Assembly (NCBI GenBank): GCA_902496345.1
Contig: CABVAP010000108.1
Span: forward strand, 1-8,046
DNA length: 8,046 nucleotides
Source of the DNA: an uncultured Eubacteriales bacterium
GTDB lineage: Bacteria > Bacillota > Clostridia > Lachnospirales > CAG-274
Direction of reading: 5' to 3'
The notes beneath the pieces were generated by a model. The model saw only the letters and a list, made by a program, of their open reading frames with translations, did not search any database and had not been told where the DNA came from. Positions 6,056 through 8,046 of the stretch are shown here, in pieces; within the stretch, counting starts at the first letter, position 1; the number at the start of each line of letters is the position of its first letter. The translations under genes and the position numbers were made by a program.

Positions 6056-6799
6056 TTAATTTTGTTTAACGATAATAGCTACACCTTCGCCTTTTGTACC
6101 CACAGAAACTGTATATTCATCATTCACATATTTATAAACTTTTCCATTCATTGTATCATCTTCATAATATCCATCATATTGGAAACCTAAAGACTTAATA
6201 TGTTCAATATATGATGCCATATTATTCAACCCATTTAAATTCATAGAATTAATATCATATAAAAACATAGTTGCTCCATCTGAAGTTATTTCTTTCCTAG
6301 GTAGTTTCAATTCAAACATAACCCCAAAATCAGGAACTCCTTTAAAATCCCTATAATCATCATAATCATTATAAGAAGACAAAGTAACAGTTCTTGTAGA
6401 ATCTTCCCATTCAACATTAACCCCGAGTTGTTCCCCCACAAATCTAAGAGGAACTAAAGTTCTACCACTTAGAATCATTGCCGGAACATCAAGCCTTTTA
6501 GAAAGATTATTTACCGTTGCAAATTGATTGTTTGCTTGTAAAATTATTTCTCTGTCAATTTTTTTAGCATATATTGTTTTTGTTGAAGCGTCCCATTGTA
6601 CAGTTGCACCTAACTTCTCAAAAATAGCACGCATTGGCACCAAAGTATAACCATTTTCTATAATAGGATTTTGGTCAAATTGCAACTCTTGTCCGTCCAA
6701 TATCACACTTATATCGCTTTCATTATTTGCATATATAGCATTACTTCCACAAATAGAAAAACCCAAAGCCATTAAAATGGCACATATTTTAAATTTCAT
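6056..6799 (-). CDS. Secreted stalk-domain protein with an uncharacterised C-terminal domain
   Basis: 247 aa from the ATG at 6799. Residues 1-24 are a signal peptide (ICAILMALGFSICGSNAIYA). Residues about 30-140 form a copper-amine-oxidase-N-like stalk domain with its two typical motifs, GYTLVPMRAIFEKLGATVQW and GRTLVPLRFVGEQLGVNVEW. It is a paralogue of the module at the end of the L,D-transpeptidase in this window. Residues about 158-247 (from FGVMFELKLPRKEIT to the end) form a compact unrecognised domain with a helix (NNMASYIEHIKSLGF) and several strands. The family is exported and thought to mediate surface attachment or protein contacts; the copper-enzyme name comes from similarity only. 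The start at 6799 is chosen over an ATG 18 codons upstream because GGAGG sits 7 nt before it, the protein then begins at the signal peptide, and the longer form would overlap the preceding gene. Gap to that gene 31 nt. Confidence 0.85.
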   Translation of the reverse strand: MKFKICAILMALGFSICGSNAIYANNESDISVILDGQELQFDQNPIIENGYTLVPMRAIFEKLGATVQWDASTKTIYAKKIDREIILQANNQFATVNNLSKRLDVPAMILSGRTLVPLRFVGEQLGVNVEWEDSTRTVTLSSYNDYDDYRDFKGVPDFGVMFELKLPRKEITSDGATMFLYDINSMNLNGLNNMASYIEHIKSLGFQYDGYYEDDTMNGKVYKYVNDEYTVSVGTKGEGVAIIVKQN

Positions 6800-6806
6800 A
6801 TAAAAT

Positions 6807-6811
6807 CCTCC
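6807..6811 (-). promoter_or_regulatory. Shine-Dalgarno site that selects the start of the 247-aa stalk protein
   Basis: GGAGG on the minus strand, 7 nt before ATG 6799-6797. It lies downstream of the alternative ATG at 6853 and fixes the shorter start. Confidence 0.75.
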
Positions 6812-6830
6812 ATTAATTCTTAATTTCAAT

Positions 6831-7079
6831 TTATTTTTGAGACCTATGTACATAAACTGAACTTAACCTTGCAGCTTTTAAAACTAAATCACCATAATAG
6901 CCATCATACTTTTGAATCGTTTTACTATTAATAAGTTTTTTCGTAGCATTTTTAATCGCATTCTGTTCTTCTAATGACAAGCTATTAATATATTCAAGTA
7001 ATTTATAATTATCACCACCACAAGTATCAAAAGCTTTTTCAACTATTGCCTTATAATTTTCAAACTCTTTTTCTAACAT
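6831..7079 (-). CDS. Small cytosolic protein of unknown function (82 aa)
   Basis: 82 aa, no signal peptide or membrane segment, mixed charge and predicted mostly helical (MLEKEFENYKAIVEKAFDTC, then SLSLEEQNAIKNATKKLIN). The C-terminal third is Tyr-rich and basic (KYDGYYGD, VYVHRSQK). I do not recognise the family. The start is well supported by GGGAGGA ending 8 nt before the ATG. It is the first gene of the likely operon with the 247-aa stalk protein (31-nt gap) and the 385-aa secreted protein. A small cytosolic protein leading a set of exported proteins could be a regulator, chaperone or unrelated passenger; nothing in the sequence decides. A perfect TATAAT at 7173-7168 could be its promoter, but no matching -35 is visible. 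Confidence 0.7.
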   Translation of the reverse strand: MLEKEFENYKAIVEKAFDTCGGDNYKLLEYINSLSLEEQNAIKNATKKLINSKTIQKYDGYYGDLVLKAARLSSVYVHRSQK

Positions 7080-7167
7080 AAAATAAATCCTCCCAAAAAA
7101 ATCAATAATCTAATTTTCACATTAAAATAACTATGCCAATAAATCAAATATTCAAAATATACATTTA

Positions 7168-7173
7168 ATTATA
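7168..7173 (-). promoter_or_regulatory. Possible -10 box (TATAAT) before the 82-aa gene
   Basis: Perfect TATAAT on the minus strand, about 90 nt before the ATG at 7079. The -35 region at the proper distance is AAATAT, a poor match, and AT-rich DNA produces such boxes by chance. Confidence 0.25.
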
Positions 7174-7181
7174 AAATCACA

Positions 7182-7256
7182 TTAAATAATATATTTATTA
7201 AGATTTTTAAAGTATATTTTTGTGTTACTACCGACACAATTACAACATTTTCCCAA
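7182..7256 (-). CDS. Possible Cys-rich mini-protein (24 aa, TTG start)
   Basis: A TTG codon at 7256-7254 follows an excellent Shine-Dalgarno site (AGGAGG, 7269-7264) by 7 nt and opens a 24-codon frame. It begins MGKCCNCVGSNTK, with three Cys in four residues, and ends in an aromatic, Asn/Lys-rich tail before TAA at 7184-7182. The only ATG near this site (7250-7248) is followed one codon later by a stop. The strong ribosome site has no other plausible frame to serve, which is the main support. It could be a real small peptide, a leader peptide for the following gene, or the stump of a decayed longer gene (CCNC recalls half of a zinc-binding motif). No homologue is recognised. Confidence 0.35.
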   Translation of the reverse strand: MGKCCNCVGSNTKIYFKNLNKYII

Positions 7257-7263
7257 TTCTATA

Positions 7264-7269
7264 CCTCCT
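7264..7269 (-). promoter_or_regulatory. Strong Shine-Dalgarno site (AGGAGG) without a conventional gene
   Basis: AGGAGG within GAGGAGGTAT on the minus strand, 15 nt beyond the 26-bp palindrome. It matches the ribosome sites of the other genes here, yet the only frame it can serve is the 24-codon TTG-start mini-ORF. Confidence 0.5.
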
Positions 7270-7284
7270 CATATATTTTTAATT

Positions 7285-7310
7285 CTGTCACAAAGTATAC
7301 TTTGTGACAG
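7285..7310. repeat. Perfect 26-bp palindrome just after the recombinase gene
   Basis: CTGTCACAAAGTA followed directly by its reverse complement TACTTTGTGACAG, two perfect 13-bp arms with no spacer, beginning 3 nt past the recombinase stop codon. As RNA it would form an 11-bp stem with a TATA loop. On the plus strand TTTTT follows, as in a terminator, but no plus-strand gene precedes it; on the minus strand, where the genes lie, AATTAAAAAT follows and termination is unlikely. A perfect spacerless palindrome also fits a binding site for a dimeric repressor or a recombinase. A degenerate copy (AAAGTATA, T tract, GTG) lies at 7209-7224. Confidence 0.7.
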
Positions 7311-7313
7311 TTT

Positions 7314-7916
7314 TTAATTTTTACAAATATTTATAAGTCTTTTTTTCATTCTATAATAAGTACTTTCACTGACTCCCATAATTTCAACAGCTTGCTTGAC
7401 CCCTATTTCTTTTTTAGCTACACTGTCATAAATATCAATGTAATCTTCAACATTATATTGCCTCTTTCGACCAAACTTTACTCCTCTAATTTTTGCTGCT
7501 TCAATGCCCTCTGCCTGTCTTTCTCTTATATTAATTCTCTCATTTTCAGCAACGTAACTTAAGAGCTGTAAAACCAAATCACTAATCAAAGTTCCTAATA
7601 AACTTTTGTTTTTGGTTGTATCAAGTATAGGCATATCAAGTACGATTATATCAGCATTCTTAACTTTTGTTATATTCCTCCATTGTTCAAGTATTTCATT
7701 GTAGTTTCGCCCCAACCTGTCAATACTCTTTATAATAAGTACATCACTCTCTTTTATTCTTCTTATTAACTTTGTGTACTCCGTTCGATTAAAATCCTTT
7801 CCACTTTGTTTATCAATAAATGTCTTGTCTATTTTTCTACCACATTTACCTAATGCAATCAACTGCCTATCTTCATTTTGTTCCTTTGTTGATACTCTAA
7901 TATAACTATAAATCAT
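7314..7916 (-). CDS. Serine recombinase, resolvase/invertase type
   Basis: 200 aa, the usual length for small serine recombinases of the Tn3 resolvase/DNA invertase group. The N-terminal catalytic domain (1 to about 100) has Y5-I-R7-V-S9-T, with Ser9 the nucleophile that forms the 5'-phosphoserine link. It also has R17 in EDRQ and the conserved DRLGR (66-70). The long dimer helix follows at about 103-138 (VAENERINIRERQAEGIEAA), then GVKFGRKR and a C-terminal helix-turn-helix (about 170-193, GVKQAVEIMGVSESTYYRMK). All key residues are present, so it should be active. It cuts and rejoins DNA at paired sites, resolving cointegrates, inverting segments or moving an element. AGGAGG lies 8 nt before the ATG. 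A terminator-like hairpin precedes it and a 26-bp palindrome follows. No transposase or plasmid gene is visible beside it, so its parent element is unknown. Confidence 0.92.
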   Translation of the reverse strand: MIYSYIRVSTKEQNEDRQLIALGKCGRKIDKTFIDKQSGKDFNRTEYTKLIRRIKESDVLIIKSIDRLGRNYNEILEQWRNITKVKNADIIVLDMPILDTTKNKSLLGTLISDLVLQLLSYVAENERINIRERQAEGIEAAKIRGVKFGRKRQYNVEDYIDIYDSVAKKEIGVKQAVEIMGVSESTYYRMKKRLINICKN

Positions 7917-7942
7917 TTGTATGTCCTCCTAATTGCTCAAAT

Positions 7943-7966
7943 AAAAAAAGGGGTTTTTCAACCTCT
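7943..7966 (-). terminator. Rho-independent terminator of a gene beyond the window, just before the recombinase
   Basis: The minus strand reads AGAGGTT, loop GAAA, AACCCCT (7 positions, one A.C mismatch), followed by TTTTTT. This is a good minus-strand terminator for a transcript entering from beyond 8046. It ends 26 nt before the recombinase ATG, so the recombinase needs its own promoter or read-through. An attenuator of recombinase expression is the alternative. Confidence 0.55.
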
Positions 7967-7979
7967 TATATCAAAAATT

Positions 7980-8046
7980 TTTGTCATATAGTGGTCCTAT
8001 GTCAAGATTTAGTACAAATTAAAATGAGAAAAATTTATTTAACCAG
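7980..8046. other. Intergenic edge segment, possibly the end of an insertion sequence or upstream element
   Basis: No open frame is visible here. On the plus strand it includes GTGGTCCTATGTCAAGATTT and AGTACA. TGTCAAG followed by an AGTACA block has the look of an IS terminus and loosely resembles the CGTCAA...AAGTGCAC block at the left edge (both read outward from the gene cluster). This is a weak resemblance seen by eye; no transposase is present to confirm it. Confidence 0.2.

Noticed and set aside
6800..6853. Longer start for the stalk protein (MYIGLKNKLKL...)
   Set aside because: It overlaps the end of the 82-aa gene, lacks a Shine-Dalgarno site and puts 18 extra residues before a clean signal peptide; the internal ATG has GGAGG 7 nt upstream.
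6897..6905. Shared YDGYY motif in the 82-aa protein and the 247-aa protein
   Set aside because: Five residues in otherwise unrelated sequence; Tyr-rich short matches are common in AT-rich genomes.
1..8046. CRISPR array, tRNA, rRNA or replication origin
   Set aside because: No regularly spaced repeats, no cloverleaf with GTTCGA-type T arm, no conserved rRNA blocks and no iteron or DnaA-box cluster were seen.

Overview
This is an AT-rich window (about 30% G+C by eye) from a low-GC Gram-positive bacterium, most likely a member of the Clostridia. The grounds are strong GGAGG-type ribosome binding sites, A/T-biased codons, Sec signal peptides, and clostridial surface-protein modules: the copper-amine-oxidase-N-like 'stalk' domain, SLH-like segments and a Listeria-Bacteroides (InlB B-type) repeat. 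No rRNA, tRNA or housekeeping gene pins down a species. Every convincing gene lies on the minus strand, so transcription runs from high to low coordinates.

Layout in the direction of transcription. (a) 7917-8046: an edge segment with a probable terminator (7943-7966) for a gene outside the window. (b) 7314-7916: a complete resolvase-type serine recombinase. (c) 7080-7313: a perfect 26-bp palindrome, then a strong Shine-Dalgarno site with a tiny Cys-rich reading frame. (d) 7079-4883: an 82-aa cytosolic protein, a 247-aa secreted stalk-domain protein and a 385-aa secreted protein with an InlB-type repeat and an EF-hand/dockerin-like loop. Gaps here are 31 and 15 nt, so these three are probably an operon. 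(e) 4623-4882: hairpins, one a candidate terminator. (f) 4613-3453: a secreted NlpC/P60-like peptidase with SLH-like and PBP5-C-like modules. (g) 3294-3457: a 164-nt element with 11-nt terminal inverted repeats, either a small mobile element or a structured RNA. (h) 3228-573: a secreted alpha/alpha-barrel-like protein of unknown function, then an L,D-transpeptidase with a stalk domain, 43 nt apart. (i) 52-300: a broken gene for a secreted acidic protein, with an in-frame stop after its signal peptide, ending at a GC-richer segment that looks like an insertion sequence end (about 1-56).

The biological theme is cell-surface and wall remodelling. Five consecutive exported proteins include one enzyme that probably cross-links or anchors to peptidoglycan (L,D-transpeptidase), one that probably cuts it (NlpC/P60) and three likely wall- or glycan-associated proteins. 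The block is flanked by mobility signs: a serine recombinase on one side and a pseudogene with an apparent IS junction on the other. I read it as an accessory surface-protein island. No complete, recognisable defence or biosynthetic system is visible. The most unexplained structures are the 164-nt inverted-repeat element, the 26-bp palindrome with its degenerate second copy around the Cys-rich mini-ORF, and the unusual domain mosaic of the NlpC/P60 protein.
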